A stretch of 64,000 bases of DNA from Sporosarcina cyprini (lineage in GTDB: Bacteria; Bacillota; Bacilli; Bacillales_A; Planococcaceae). Positions 9,057 through 17,716 of this stretch are shown here, piece by piece; the stretch's first letter is position 1; each line of letters starts with the position of its first letter. Both the position numbers and the translations under genes were made by a program. The stretch lies in contig NZ_JAKMHX010000022.1 in the NCBI RefSeq assembly GCF_022048975.1, forward strand, positions 83,721-147,720, given 5' to 3'. The notes beneath the pieces are model-generated. The model made no database searches. It was not told where the DNA came from and was given only the letters and a program-made list of their open reading frames with translations.

Positions 9057-9974
9057 ATGTCTGTCTCAGAAAATGGAGTATATACAATCAAACAAGTAGC
9101 AGAGGCCACGGGGCTTTCGACACAAGTCATCCGTAAATGGGAAGAGAGGTATTCCCTGATCGTCCCAGATCGTCTGCCAAACGGATACCGAGTATATAGC
9201 GAGCAGGACATCCAGCTGTTAGCAAAAGTTAAAACACTGGCCGACCAAGGCTTCCCGATTCGCCAAGCAGCTGATATGGCGAAAGAAGAAATGGAGGCAG
9301 GGACTTTTATTTCTGAAGCCCCTACCCTCGAAATGCCTTCGGCTAATGACAATGAAACTGTCCGAAAGCTGTTAGATAGCGGTGCCGTTTGTGACGAAAT
9401 CGAATTGAATGTTTTATTGCAAAACGCTTATCTCGAGCTCGGCTTAGCACCATTTCTCGATACCATCGTCATCCCCTTCCTGAAAGAAGTCGGATTGCGT
9501 TGGGAACTTGGTGAATGGGATGAGTATCAAGAGTCCGTCTCCAGTCTCGTTGTACGTGATTTCCTTGTGCAGATCCGCAGAACCCATCAATATCGGAATG
9601 ATGCACCCATTCTCGTAACGGCATGCCTGCCAGACGAACGGCATGAAATTCCGATCCATATTTTAGCGCTGAAGAGCATGATGAAGGGGTACAAAACGAT
9701 TGTTGTGGCCTCCTCACCTGCCCCAGGCGCCATTCAATCTCTTGTCAAAAGGTTGAAGCCGGCAAAAGTGTTGTTATCTGCCTCAACCTCAGTGCCTTTC
9801 AAGAAAAATCCTGGCTTATTGGATGAATTGGATGAATTTGCGGCAGCACAAAAAAACACCGATTTTTATATCGGTGGCCATGGAGCTATCCATTACGCTG
9901 CCCATAGACCAATCAATACATTGAAGGTCACGAACAGTTTGGATGACGTATTTGAAGATTCTTCAGGAAAATAA
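9057..9974 (+). CDS. litR: MerR-type regulator with cobalamin-binding domain (CarH/LitR-like)
   Basis: A 305-residue regulator: MerR winged helix (about residues 8-80, YTIKQVAEATGLSTQVIRKWEERY), a helical cap (about 95-175) and a Rossmann B12 domain (about 183-300). CarH/LitR proteins bind adenosylcobalamin in the dark, repress their operators and release DNA on illumination. The lower axial His is kept (H196 in DERHEIP, with Pro for the usual Gly), but the W-x9-EH cap motif is W149-x9-E159-S160, so its His is replaced by Ser. Light sensing is therefore likely but not certain. ATG 9057 is chosen; in-frame GTG codons upstream are possible. Confidence 0.85.
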   Translation: MSVSENGVYTIKQVAEATGLSTQVIRKWEERYSLIVPDRLPNGYRVYSEQDIQLLAKVKTLADQGFPIRQAADMAKEEMEAGTFISEAPTLEMPSANDNETVRKLLDSGAVCDEIELNVLLQNAYLELGLAPFLDTIVIPFLKEVGLRWELGEWDEYQESVSSLVVRDFLVQIRRTHQYRNDAPILVTACLPDERHEIPIHILALKSMMKGYKTIVVASSPAPGAIQSLVKRLKPAKVLLSASTSVPFKKNPGLLDELDEFAAAQKNTDFYIGGHGAIHYAAHRPINTLKVTNSLDDVFEDSSGK

Positions 9975-9979
9975 ATATA

Positions 9980-9996
9980 CCCCACATAGTGGGGCA
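9980..9996. terminator. Hairpin between litR and a convergent small gene
   Basis: Inverted repeat CCCCACATAGTGGGG just after the litR stop. The T tract is poor on both strands, so it may be a weak bidirectional terminator. Confidence 0.45.
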
Positions 9997-10001
9997 CGTT
10001 A

Positions 10002-10184
10002 TTATTGATAGGCGGGCGGCAGTTCAGATTCATCGTAACCTGCCGCCTCTGTTCTTCTTTTATTACCTGTCTCATCATTTGCGTAGTGAACTGGAGCTCC
10101 TTCTCCGATCATATCCAAAGAGGCTATATAGTCCAGATCTCGTCTGCGTTCCATCTCAGTTGGATCAACCGGTTTTTGTCCCAT
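10002..10184 (-). CDS. Small hydrophilic protein, unknown function
   Basis: A 60-residue charged protein (begins MGQKPVDPTEMERRRD, ends ESELPPAYQ) without membrane segments. A strong AAGGAGG sits nine bases before the ATG at 10184; two ATGs closer to that site (10193, 10190) are too near. The good ribosome binding site and codon use argue that it is real. It lies convergent to litR. I recognise no family. Confidence 0.6.
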   Translation of the reverse strand: MGQKPVDPTEMERRRDLDYIASLDMIGEGAPVHYANDETGNKRRTEAAGYDESELPPAYQ

Positions 10185-10423
10185 CCACATCATCCTCCTT
10201 CAAAGTAATCCGTGACCACTTGCACCATCACCAATGACCGACAGGACTCCGCTACTATTAGTTACCCCCTATTCTATTAGAACGAGTAAACTATTATATT
10301 ATGATTCAGGCTTTGGTATACTAAATATTCAGTCACCGATAAAACAATTCTTCCGTTTCACCATAACGCAGAAAGGATATAGTAGTAATAGTAATAAAAG
10401 CCCCCAGAAGGAGGTAAAGAAAC

Positions 10424-10816
10424 ATGAAACGAATTGTCCTCTTCGATGGTGAATGCAACTTCTGCAACTCCAGTGTCCAATTCATCATTAAACGAGATCC
10501 AGCTAATCATTTTCTTTTTTCCTCACTGCAAAGTGAAACCGGAAAAAAATATGTGAAGCAATTTCACATTCCAGATGATGTAGACAGTCTAGTCTTGATT
10601 GATAATGGGAGAGCTTACACGAAGTCTGCTGCCGCGCTTCATATTGCAAAGAAACTGGATGGTCTCTGGCATCTGCTCTTTCTATTTATACTGGTTCCAC
10701 GAAAAATCCGTGACAAAGTCTATGATTATGTGGCCAAGAATCGTTATAAATGGTTTGGCAAACAGGAAGAAGCTTGCATGTTGCCGACACCCGAAGAACG
10801 TAAACGATTCATCTGA
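10424..10816 (+). CDS. DUF393 (DCC family) thiol-disulfide oxidoreductase-like protein
   Basis: A 130-residue protein with the DUF393/DCC signature at the N-terminus, FDGECNFCNSSVQFI: a Cys-x-x-Cys pair preceded by DGE, in a thioredoxin-like fold. B. subtilis YuxK is a relative. AGGAGG lies 12 bases upstream. DUF393 genes often sit beside photolyase and LitR/CarH genes in other bacteria, which fits this neighbourhood, although no GTAC operator was seen before it. The substrate is unknown. Confidence 0.85.
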   Translation: MKRIVLFDGECNFCNSSVQFIIKRDPANHFLFSSLQSETGKKYVKQFHIPDDVDSLVLIDNGRAYTKSAAALHIAKKLDGLWHLLFLFILVPRKIRDKVYDYVAKNRYKWFGKQEEACMLPTPEERKRFI

Positions 10817-10823
10817 AGAAACG

Positions 10824-11362
10824 CGCTTCCTTACAGGAAGCGTCAGACTGTAGACAAAGTCACTTTTAGATGAATGGAAATGCATAAACCAACCGGCAGG
10901 GAGCGCAACTTCGCTTTCCATGGGCTTGGCTTCAGCCTCCTCGTCACTCCGTTCCTGCGGGGTCTTCAGCTCAAGCTATTCCCATAGGAGTCTTCGTTGC
11001 GTTCCCTGCCTTTAATACAATTTCTTAATTGTTGAGTAAATACATGAAGACTCTCTAAACTTCTTGTATACGAGGTCTATCATATTAATTATTAATAACA
11101 ACATACCTTGTTAGCAGAACATCCGTTGATTGGAGCGGAAGGCGGCGACTCCTGGGGGATGAGCGGGACAGGTGAGACCCCACAGGAAGCGAAGCGGACG
11201 AGGAGGCTCACCGCCCGCCCCCCGGAAAGCGACCGCCAGAAGCGTAAATCAACTTTACTAGGAATCTAAATGTAAGTAGCGGTTGTATATTATTTCTATA
11301 CGCCACAACAAATTAATATGCTTTTGTCTACGCTCTGACGCTTCCTTACAGGAAGCGTTTTT
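10824..11362. repeat. Inverted pair of Bacillales intergenic repeat elements between duplicated terminator hairpins
   Basis: The hairpin CGCTTCCTTACAGGAAGCG occurs at 10824-10842 and again at about 11340-11358, each followed or preceded by matching flanks (GTCAGACTGTAGACAAAG against CTTTTGTCTACGCTCTGAC), so the block is a long imperfect inverted repeat. Inside are two related elements in opposite orientation (about 10890-11012 and 11131-11255), each with GACCCC(G/A)CAGGA, GACGAGGAGGCT and GGAAAGCGA. They resemble the structured, non-coding repeat common in Bacillus and Geobacillus intergenic DNA. The right-hand hairpin has a T7 tract and could end transcription from the DUF393 gene. Confidence 0.75.
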
Positions 11363-11371
11363 TTGCGCGTG

Positions 11372-11402
11372 CAAAAAGGAGATAAACAGAATGTCTATCT
11401 CC
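11372..11402 (-). terminator. Terminator of the aldehyde dehydrogenase-DUF779 operon
   Basis: On the minus strand GGAGATA pairs with TATCTCC across an 11-nt loop and is followed by TTTTT, ten bases after the DUF779 stop codon. Confidence 0.75.
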
Positions 11403-11411
11403 TCCATGAAT

Positions 11412-11783
11412 TTATGATGTTTCTGCAGCTTGCCGTATCTTTTCATTTTCTTCCGCCGTGAAAGCGCGAGACCTGGTGAGGAACCGCTTGCCCTCAACGC
11501 CTTCCAGCGAAAACATGCCACCCCTCCCGTCTACAACATCAATGATCAGCTGCGTATGTCTCCAATACTCATACTGATTTTTATGCATATAAAACGGCAC
11601 ACCGCCGATATGGCCGAGAAGCACGTCCTGGTCGCCGATGATCAAATCGCCTTCCGGATAACACATCGGGGAGGATCCGTCACAGCAGCCGCCCGATTGA
11701 TGGAACATGAGCGGGCCGTGCTTCGCCTTCAGCTTTTCGATCAATCCCAAAGCAGCGTCTGTCGCTAAAACGCGTTCAGGCAT
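11412..11783 (-). CDS. DUF779 protein, aldehyde dehydrogenase-associated
   Basis: A 123-residue protein of the DUF779 family, which is nearly always encoded next to an acetaldehyde-type dehydrogenase. The Cys/Gly-rich motif HQSGGCCDGSSPMCYPEGD is diagnostic and may bind metal. It starts 18 bp after the dehydrogenase stop codon, with a good ribosome binding site (AAAGGAGACGGGTCC), and forms one operon with it. Its biochemical role is unknown. Confidence 0.88.
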   Translation of the reverse strand: MPERVLATDAALGLIEKLKAKHGPLMFHQSGGCCDGSSPMCYPEGDLIIGDQDVLLGHIGGVPFYMHKNQYEYWRHTQLIIDVVDGRGGMFSLEGVEGKRFLTRSRAFTAEENEKIRQAAETS

Positions 11784-11801
11784 GGACCCGTCTCCTTTCC
11801 A

Positions 11802-13343
11802 TTAAAAGAATCCTAGCTTGTCTTCGCTATAGCTGATGAGCATGTTTTTCGTCTGTTGGTAATGCGCCAGCATTTGAAGGTGGTTTTCCCGCCCGATGCC
11901 GGATGCCTTATAGCCGCCGAATGCCGCGTGGGCCGGATAGGCGTGATAGCAGTTCGTCCATACTCGCCCTGCTTCGATGCCGCGTCCGAAGCGATAAGCT
12001 GTATTCATATCACGCGTCCAGACACCTGCACCTAATCCGTATAACGTATCATTGGCGATTTCAAGTGCCTCTTCCTTTGTTTTAAAAGTCGTTACGGATA
12101 CGACAGGTCCGAAAATCTCCTCCTGGAAAATCCGCATCTTGTTATTTCCTTTAAATACAGTCGGCTGGATATAATAACCGTCCGCCAAGTCCCCTTCCAT
12201 CTTGTTGCGGTCGCCTCCAGTCAGGCATTCTGCCCCTTCCTGCTTACCGATATCGAGATAAGAAAGGATTTTTTCCATTTGTTCTGTCGATGCCTGCGCA
12301 CCCATCATAACGGTTGGGTCAAGCGGATTTCCAGTTTTGATCGCCTTTACCCGCTCAATCGCACGTTCCATGAACTTGTCATAGATGGACTCCTGGATGA
12401 GCGCACGCGATGGACATGTACACACTTCGCCTTGATTCAACGCGAATAGGACAAATCCTTCGACTGCTTTATCCAAGAACGAATCATCTTCAGCCATTAC
12501 ATCTTCAAAGAAAATGTTCGGTGATTTACCGCCAAGCTCCAGTGTGACAGGAATCAAATTTTGAGATGCATACTGCATAATCAGTCGGCCTGTTGTCGTT
12601 TCACCTGTAAACGCAATCTTGCCGATACGCGGATTGGACGCAAGTGGTTTTCCTGCTTCGAGGCCAAACCCGTTTACGATATTCACAACACCAGCCGGAA
12701 GCAGATCTTCAATTAATTCCATTAGTACCATAATGGACGAAGGCGTCTGTTCCGCCGGCTTCAAGACAACGCAGTTTCCTGCGGCAAGCGCCGGAGCCAG
12801 CTTCCATACTGCCATAAGCAGCGGGAAGTTCCATGGAATGATCTGCCCAACAACCCCGATCGGTTCGTGGAAATGATAAGCCACTGTATGATTGTCGATT
12901 TGGCTGACGCCGCCTTCCTGCGAACGAATCGCAGAGGCAAAGTAGCGGAAGTGGTCGATCGCTAACGGCAGGTCGGCATTCAGTGTCTCCCTCACGGCTT
13001 TCCCATTCTCCCATGTTTCTGCAACTGCAAGCATTTCCAAATTCTCTTCCATTCGATCAGCAATCTTCAAAAGGATATTCGCGCGTTCCGTAACGGATGT
13101 CTTCCCCCAAGCATCCTTTGCGGCATGCGCTGCGTCGAGAGCAAGCTCAATGTCCTCGGCCGTGGAACGGGCCACTTGTGTAAACACTTTGCCGGTTACA
13201 GGCGTGACATTGTCAAAGTACTCCCCTTTCACAGGGGCTGTCCATTTACCGCCGATATAATTATCGTACCGCTCCTTGAAGTTCACCTTTGCCCCTTCTG
13301 TGTTCGGAAACGCATAAACGTGTTTTTCTACAGCTTGTACCAT
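11802..13343 (-). CDS. NAD-dependent aldehyde dehydrogenase (AcoD/ExaC-like)
   Basis: Oxidises aldehydes such as acetaldehyde to acids with NAD. At 513 residues it is full length: NAD-binding segment ([22 protein letters not shown], then [10 protein letters not shown]), catalytic Glu in [10 protein letters not shown] and catalytic Cys in [11 protein letters not shown]. Its DUF779 partner and close likeness to the acetaldehyde dehydrogenase II branch suggest an ethanol or acetoin catabolism role. GGGAGG precedes the ATG. A cre-like sequence about 100 bp upstream of the start points to carbon catabolite control. Confidence 0.93.
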   Translation of the reverse strand: MVQAVEKHVYAFPNTEGAKVNFKERYDNYIGGKWTAPVKGEYFDNVTPVTGKVFTQVARSTAEDIELALDAAHAAKDAWGKTSVTERANILLKIADRMEENLEMLAVAETWENGKAVRETLNADLPLAIDHFRYFASAIRSQEGGVSQIDNHTVAYHFHEPIGVVGQIIPWNFPLLMAVWKLAPALAAGNCVVLKPAEQTPSSIMVLMELIEDLLPAGVVNIVNGFGLEAGKPLASNPRIGKIAFTGETTTGRLIMQYASQNLIPVTLELGGKSPNIFFEDVMAEDDSFLDKAVEGFVLFALNQGEVCTCPSRALIQESIYDKFMERAIERVKAIKTGNPLDPTVMMGAQASTEQMEKILSYLDIGKQEGAECLTGGDRNKMEGDLADGYYIQPTVFKGNNKMRIFQEEIFGPVVSVTTFKTKEEALEIANDTLYGLGAGVWTRDMNTAYRFGRGIEAGRVWTNCYHAYPAHAAFGGYKASGIGRENHLQMLAHYQQTKNMLISYSEDKLGFF

Positions 13344-13706
13344 GTTCCATTCCTCCCTATTCTCTTAAAAATTGCTATTGTAAAGTGCTCGATTGCACAC
13401 AAAGCCAGCTTATGAAGGGATAAGACAGGTTATTCATTTTGAATGCGCTTACATTTCATTCAACGATGTCCCCCACTTATCTTCCATTTCTCTCTTATTC
13501 TATCTGACTATATTTACTATTTCAAGTTATAAGACTATAGTTGGCAGGGTATTCCTTGCCAGTATTTAATACTTCTATAAATTACACCAACAAATTATCA
13601 AGCTAATAAAACCTTTTATTTAACATCTCCTCATACTTCCGTAATAATTTGTTAACATCTTCCCTTTACAATCAACTTAACTACTCATAGTAAAGGGGTT
13701 TTATTC
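13344..13706. other. Divergent promoter region between aldehyde dehydrogenase and htrA
   Basis: 363 bp without a gene. It holds the cre-like site at 13440-13453 and a 20-bp imperfect palindrome at 13542-13561 (TGGCAGGGTATTCCTTGCCA), about 145 bp before htrA, of unknown role. The remainder is AT-rich DNA with several possible -10 elements and no single convincing promoter. Confidence 0.5.
13440..13453. promoter_or_regulatory. Candidate cre site (CcpA)
   Basis: TGAATGCGCTTACA matches the catabolite response element consensus TGWAANCGNTNWCA at all but one position. It lies about 100 bp upstream of the aldehyde dehydrogenase start. Confidence 0.55.
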
Positions 13707-14873
13707 ATGGAAAACTCATTCGGAAAACGGTTGCTGTCTACTATTGGTGCAGGTGTCATCGGCTCTGCCTTGACTCTCGGTGTTGTGGCGAATACGGATC
13801 TGCTGAATGCCCAGTCCAAAACGGAAACACCTTCGTCAGTTCTTTCATCACAGGACAAAACGAGCAACACGAATGTGGTTAATACGGCAGTGACGAAAAA
13901 CACTTCCTTGTCGGACATGGTGGAAAACACATCGAAGGCGATTGTCGGGATTACTAATTATCAGGAGCAAGGAAACCGGTTTGCGGGGGGCTCCTCTATT
14001 TCTGAATATGGGACTGGCTCTGGGGTCGTCTTTAAAATCGACGATAAGACGGCTTACATCGTGACAAACAATCATGTCATCGAGGGTGCTGCCAAAATAG
14101 AAGTTACGACTTCGAAAGGGGAAAAAGCCGAGGGAGAATTAGTCGGCAGCGATGCATTGACAGACTTGGCAGTCGTTAAAATCGATAAGAAATACGTGGA
14201 TACGTATTTGGAATTCGGAAATTCCGATCAAGTTCGTGCAGGCGATTCCGTCATCGCGATCGGAAACCCGCTCAGCCTTGATTTCTCAGGAACGGTGACA
14301 CGTGGCATCATCAGCGCACCCGCCCGCTCCATCGACGTCAACACTTCAGCTGGTGCTTGGAAAATGGATGTCATCCAGACAGACGCAGCCATTAACCCCG
14401 GTAACAGCGGCGGCGCGCTAATCAATGAAGACGGAAAAGTCATTGGCATTAACAGCTTGAAAATTGCTGAAAGCGGCGTAGAAGGCATCGGCTTTGCCAT
14501 ACCGAGCAATGATGTCGTTCCGCTCGTCGAGCAAATCATGAAATCAGGTAAAATTGAACGTCCATACATGGGTGTCGGCCTTGCTGACCTTGCCAACGTC
14601 CCTTATATGTATGTCCAACACTTGCCTAAGGAAATAGAAGGCGGCGTCATGGTCACTTCGGTCGATCCGAATTCCTCCGCTGCAAAGGCCGGCTTGAAGG
14701 AGCAGGATGTTATTACATCTATTAACGGCACAAACATCAAAAACGCGATGGATCTTCGAAAAGTCCTTTATTCCGATCTCAAAATCGGAGACAAAGCGAA
14801 ATTGACCATTTATCGGGACAACCAAAAGCAGACTGTGGAATTGACGTTGACTAGCAATGCGGATTTGAAATAA
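13707..14873 (+). CDS. htrA: Membrane-anchored HtrA-type serine protease
   Basis: Envelope quality-control protease. One N-terminal membrane anchor (about residues 10-30, LLSTIGAGVIGSALTLGVV) is followed by a trypsin-like domain with the triad His (TNNHVIEG, about residue 121), Asp (DLAVVKI, about 153) and Ser (NPGNSGGALI, about 232), and a C-terminal PDZ domain (about 290-385). At 388 residues it fits the DegP/HtrA size of Bacillales. A two-component system lies directly downstream; in B. subtilis CssRS controls htrA in response to secretion stress, and the same link is plausible here. Confidence 0.93.
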   Translation: MENSFGKRLLSTIGAGVIGSALTLGVVANTDLLNAQSKTETPSSVLSSQDKTSNTNVVNTAVTKNTSLSDMVENTSKAIVGITNYQEQGNRFAGGSSISEYGTGSGVVFKIDDKTAYIVTNNHVIEGAAKIEVTTSKGEKAEGELVGSDALTDLAVVKIDKKYVDTYLEFGNSDQVRAGDSVIAIGNPLSLDFSGTVTRGIISAPARSIDVNTSAGAWKMDVIQTDAAINPGNSGGALINEDGKVIGINSLKIAESGVEGIGFAIPSNDVVPLVEQIMKSGKIERPYMGVGLADLANVPYMYVQHLPKEIEGGVMVTSVDPNSSAAKAGLKEQDVITSINGTNIKNAMDLRKVLYSDLKIGDKAKLTIYRDNQKQTVELTLTSNADLK

Positions 14874-14890
14874 ATGCGAAATGCACAGCC

Positions 14891-14925
14891 AACACCTTTG
14901 CCGAACAAGCGGCAGAGGTGTTTTG
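14891..14925 (+). terminator. Terminator of htrA
   Basis: AACACCTTTGCCG pairs with CGGCAGAGGTGTT (one mismatch) and is followed by TTTT. Confidence 0.8.
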
Positions 14926-14980
14926 CCATGCCATCTTCCGATATAATTTCAGTAACGCATTTTAAAGGGAGGACAAGCCA

Positions 14981-15685
14981 TTGAAAATCCTAGTAATTGA
15001 AGACAATGAAAGTGTCGCTTCCATGATCGGGCTCTTTTTTGAGAAAGAAAAAATACAAGGTGAATTTGTAGCGGATGGCTTGGTCGGCTATGAACGGGCA
15101 CAGGCGGAAAAGTGGGATTGCTTAATTATCGATTGGATGTTACCCAGCATGGATGGCGTTACGATTTGCCGGAAGTTGCGCCAGCAGGAAGTGGAAGTTC
15201 CCATTATTATGCTGACAGCGAAAAACACCGAATCCGAGCAAGTACTGGGGCTTGAAATGGGGGCGGATGACTACGTGACGAAGCCCTTCAGCCCGCTCGC
15301 TTTACTCGCCCGCATTAAGGCGGTCACCCGCCGATACGCCGGCCGCAAGGATTCTCAAGTGGAAGATCCCGATTGGCTTGTGACTGCTCATTTCCGGTTA
15401 AATTCGAGCACGCGGGAAGTGCTCCTGGACGGGAAGCCCGTTCCAAATCTGACGCCTAAGGAATTTGACCTGCTTCATTTTTTCATCCAGCATCCTAAAC
15501 AAGTTTTCTCACGCGAACAATTGCTGGACCGAGTGTGGGGCTATGATTTCTACGGGGACGATCGGACGGTCGATGTCCATATTAAAAGACTGCGGACGAA
15601 GGTTTCCACAGGAGAAAGACCTTTTTTCCATACGGTATGGGGCGTTGGGTACCGATTTGATGAGTCGGAAGGAAGCGGCCGATGA
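14981..15685 (+). CDS. Response regulator, OmpR/PhoB family
   Basis: A 234-residue regulator: receiver domain with acidic pocket (ILVIEDNE), phospho-acceptor Asp in LIIDWMLPSMDG and conserved Lys in DDYVTKPFSP, then a C-terminal winged helix (NLTPKEFDLLHFFIQ ... VWGYDFYGDDRTVDVHIKRLR). Translation starts with TTG, as shown by AAAGGGAGG at proper spacing and no alternative codon. It overlaps the downstream kinase gene by four bases. It follows htrA and may act like CssR, though it is not a close match to CssR. Confidence 0.92.
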   Translation: MKILVIEDNESVASMIGLFFEKEKIQGEFVADGLVGYERAQAEKWDCLIIDWMLPSMDGVTICRKLRQQEVEVPIIMLTAKNTESEQVLGLEMGADDYVTKPFSPLALLARIKAVTRRYAGRKDSQVEDPDWLVTAHFRLNSSTREVLLDGKPVPNLTPKEFDLLHFFIQHPKQVFSREQLLDRVWGYDFYGDDRTVDVHIKRLRTKVSTGERPFFHTVWGVGYRFDESEGSGR

Positions 15686-17088
15686 AAATTAAATATTTCT
15701 ATCAGCAGCTGGCGAGCCATCTAGGTGTTATCATTATCGCTTTTGTGATTCTGAGCTTGCTGTTTTCAAGTTTTGCCCGCAATTTCGTTTACGAAAATAA
15801 AACCGAGGAACTGTTGTCATACGGCTCCTCCATTTTGAATGAACTTGAGACCAATGGAAATTCACGGATGGTGTTGCAATCGTACGGGCATGTGCTCGGC
15901 GGACGTGATATCCAGTACAGCCTGTTTGATGAAAATTCCCGGATCATTTATTCCACTGGATTGAAGACGGCGTTGATCGAGCTAAACGAAGAAGAGTGGA
16001 ATGAATTACAAAACGGCAAAGCCATTACAGTAAAGCAGGAATATAAGCGGTTTAACCAAGCGGTGACCTTCGCTTTGCTGCCGTATTTCCATAATGGGCA
16101 TTTCGGGGGCGGCATCCTGCTCACGTCGCCCATAAAAGGGTCGCGCGAACTCATCTCCGAGTTGAACAGCTATGTCCTCTATGCAATGGGTCTTGCCCTC
16201 CTGGCAGCCCTTTTGCTGAGCAGTCTGCTGTCCCGATTCCACGGCAGACGCATCAAACGGCTGCGCGCTGCGACGGCAAACGTTTCACAAGGCGATTACT
16301 CCGTCCGGATTCCCTCTTCTGAAGTCGATGAAATCGGGGAATTGGCAGGAGACTTCAATGGCATGGTGGAAAAGCTCGGTGCATCCATGGAAGAGATTGA
16401 AAGCCTAGAGAACCGGCGCCGGCAATTCATGGCGGACGTGTCACATGAACTCCGCACCCCGCTTACGACCATCCGGGGCATCATCGAAGGGCTGCGAAAC
16501 GATATGATATCGGAGTCAGAAAAGGAGCGTGGGCTCGAACTGGCAAGCCGGGAAACGATGCGGCTCATCCGGCTTGTGAATGAAAACCTGGATTACGAAA
16601 AAATCCGCTCCAATCAAGTCACACTGATGAAACAAGAAATCGATCTGACCGAGCTGCTTGAAATCATTGGCGAACAACTGGAAGATGCTGCAGAAGAAAA
16701 GGGCGACCGGATCATTGTTTCTGTGGATGGCCAGATATCTGTGTGGGCCGACTATGACCGGCTGACCCAGGTATTAATTAACATCACGAAAAATAGTATT
16801 CAGTTCACCGAAAAAGGGACGATCTGGCTTCGGGGCCGCTCGGCAGATGAAGGAACGGTTATTGAGATTGAGGATACTGGGATCGGCATGCAGGCCGAGG
16901 AAGTCGAAAAGATATGGAACCGTTTTTACAAAGCGATTGATTCACGCACGACGAATCCATATGGCGAGTTCGGGCTTGGCCTGTCCATCGTCAAACAGCT
17001 CGTCCAATTGCATGGCGGCACCATTACAGTGGAAAGCGAACAAGACAAAGGGACGCTCTTCCGAATTGTGCTGCCACACGAAAAATAG
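15682..17088 (+). CDS. Sensor histidine kinase
   Basis: A 468-residue membrane kinase: first helix about residues 12-32, an extracytoplasmic sensor of about 130 residues, second helix about 166-188, HAMP (to about 240), HisKA with phospho-acceptor His253 in DVSHELRTPLTT, and a HATPase with N box (NITKNSIQF), G1 (IEDTGIGM) and G2 (GEFGLGLSIVKQL). The start codon overlaps the regulator stop (ATGA), so the pair is translationally coupled. It probably senses envelope or secretion stress, judging from htrA upstream; the ligand is unknown. Confidence 0.92.
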   Translation: MKIKYFYQQLASHLGVIIIAFVILSLLFSSFARNFVYENKTEELLSYGSSILNELETNGNSRMVLQSYGHVLGGRDIQYSLFDENSRIIYSTGLKTALIELNEEEWNELQNGKAITVKQEYKRFNQAVTFALLPYFHNGHFGGGILLTSPIKGSRELISELNSYVLYAMGLALLAALLLSSLLSRFHGRRIKRLRAATANVSQGDYSVRIPSSEVDEIGELAGDFNGMVEKLGASMEEIESLENRRRQFMADVSHELRTPLTTIRGIIEGLRNDMISESEKERGLELASRETMRLIRLVNENLDYEKIRSNQVTLMKQEIDLTELLEIIGEQLEDAAEEKGDRIIVSVDGQISVWADYDRLTQVLINITKNSIQFTEKGTIWLRGRSADEGTVIEIEDTGIGMQAEEVEKIWNRFYKAIDSRTTNPYGEFGLGLSIVKQLVQLHGGTITVESEQDKGTLFRIVLPHEK

Positions 17089-17127
17089 GAAGCTGTCATG
17101 CTGATCGCATGGCGGCTTCCTATTTTT
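17084..17127. terminator. Bidirectional terminator between convergent genes
   Basis: AATAGGAAGC...GCTTCCTATT with a further inner stem (TCATGC/GCATGG) and T or A tracts on both sides; serves the kinase and the convergent gene at 17120-17590. Confidence 0.85.
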
Positions 17128-17590
17128 CTGTTTGATACAGTAAGATTGCGTCTTTCATTTGTTTGGGCGTCAATATAATATGATCACTAGAATTGATGCT
17201 TACAAACGGCTCTCCCTCATTCTGGCCTTTCACATACAAACCAAAACCATTATTGGCAGGATATCCATATATATGGCATACGACTTTCCCATCGTGCATG
17301 AAAACAATCTGATTCATGCCTTCACTCACCGTTTCTTGGATGTTGTCCCACCGGTATCCAACCGTCTCATACACTGCTTCCTTTGAAGCATATGGCACAA
17401 ATGAATATAGGACGTCCCATTCAAACGGAGTGATGTCCGATAATGCAACTTGTTGTTGAGGATCCATCTTACGAATCTGCCCCTTCATTAATTCAAGATT
17501 ATAATCCCAAACGTCCGGCTTAAAAGCTGGAATGAGCAGGCATATGGCACACACAAGCGACCCGATCGTTAGAACTTTCCACTTCTTCAT
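17120..17590 (-). CDS. Hypothetical exported or membrane-anchored protein
   Basis: 156 residues. The N-terminus MKKWKVLTIGSLVCAICLLIPAF is a signal peptide or anchor with no lipobox, so the remaining part should lie outside the membrane. The mature region is aromatic-rich and I recognise no family. The start at 17590 is supported by AAAGGAGGCG nine bases upstream; longer in-frame starts have no such site. It stands alone between the kinase and a von Willebrand A lipoprotein. Confidence 0.65.
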   Translation of the reverse strand: MKKWKVLTIGSLVCAICLLIPAFKPDVWDYNLELMKGQIRKMDPQQQVALSDITPFEWDVLYSFVPYASKEAVYETVGYRWDNIQETVSEGMNQIVFMHDGKVVCHIYGYPANNGFGLYVKGQNEGEPFVSINSSDHIILTPKQMKDAILLYQTEK

Positions 17591-17681
17591 CGTAGCGCCT
17601 CCTTTCTTATAGAGACGCACCCTTTCGCTAAATGTTCAAATTCGTCTGCATCTCCCTATATGACTAGCGATGAAACAGAAT

Positions 17682-17712
17682 GGGCCAGTCTCCCGTTATC
17701 GACTGGCCCTCT
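17682..17712 (-). terminator. Hairpin after the von Willebrand A lipoprotein gene
   Basis: GGGCCAGTC and GACTGGCCC form a 9-bp stem with a 10-nt loop just past the stop codon. The T tract is short, so efficiency is uncertain. Confidence 0.6.
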
Positions 17713-17716
17713 CCCT

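Noticed and set aside
13542..13561. TTGGCA...TTGCC read as a sigma-54 -24/-12 promoter
   Set aside because: The GG to GC distance is 15 bases instead of 12; more likely a palindromic operator or chance.
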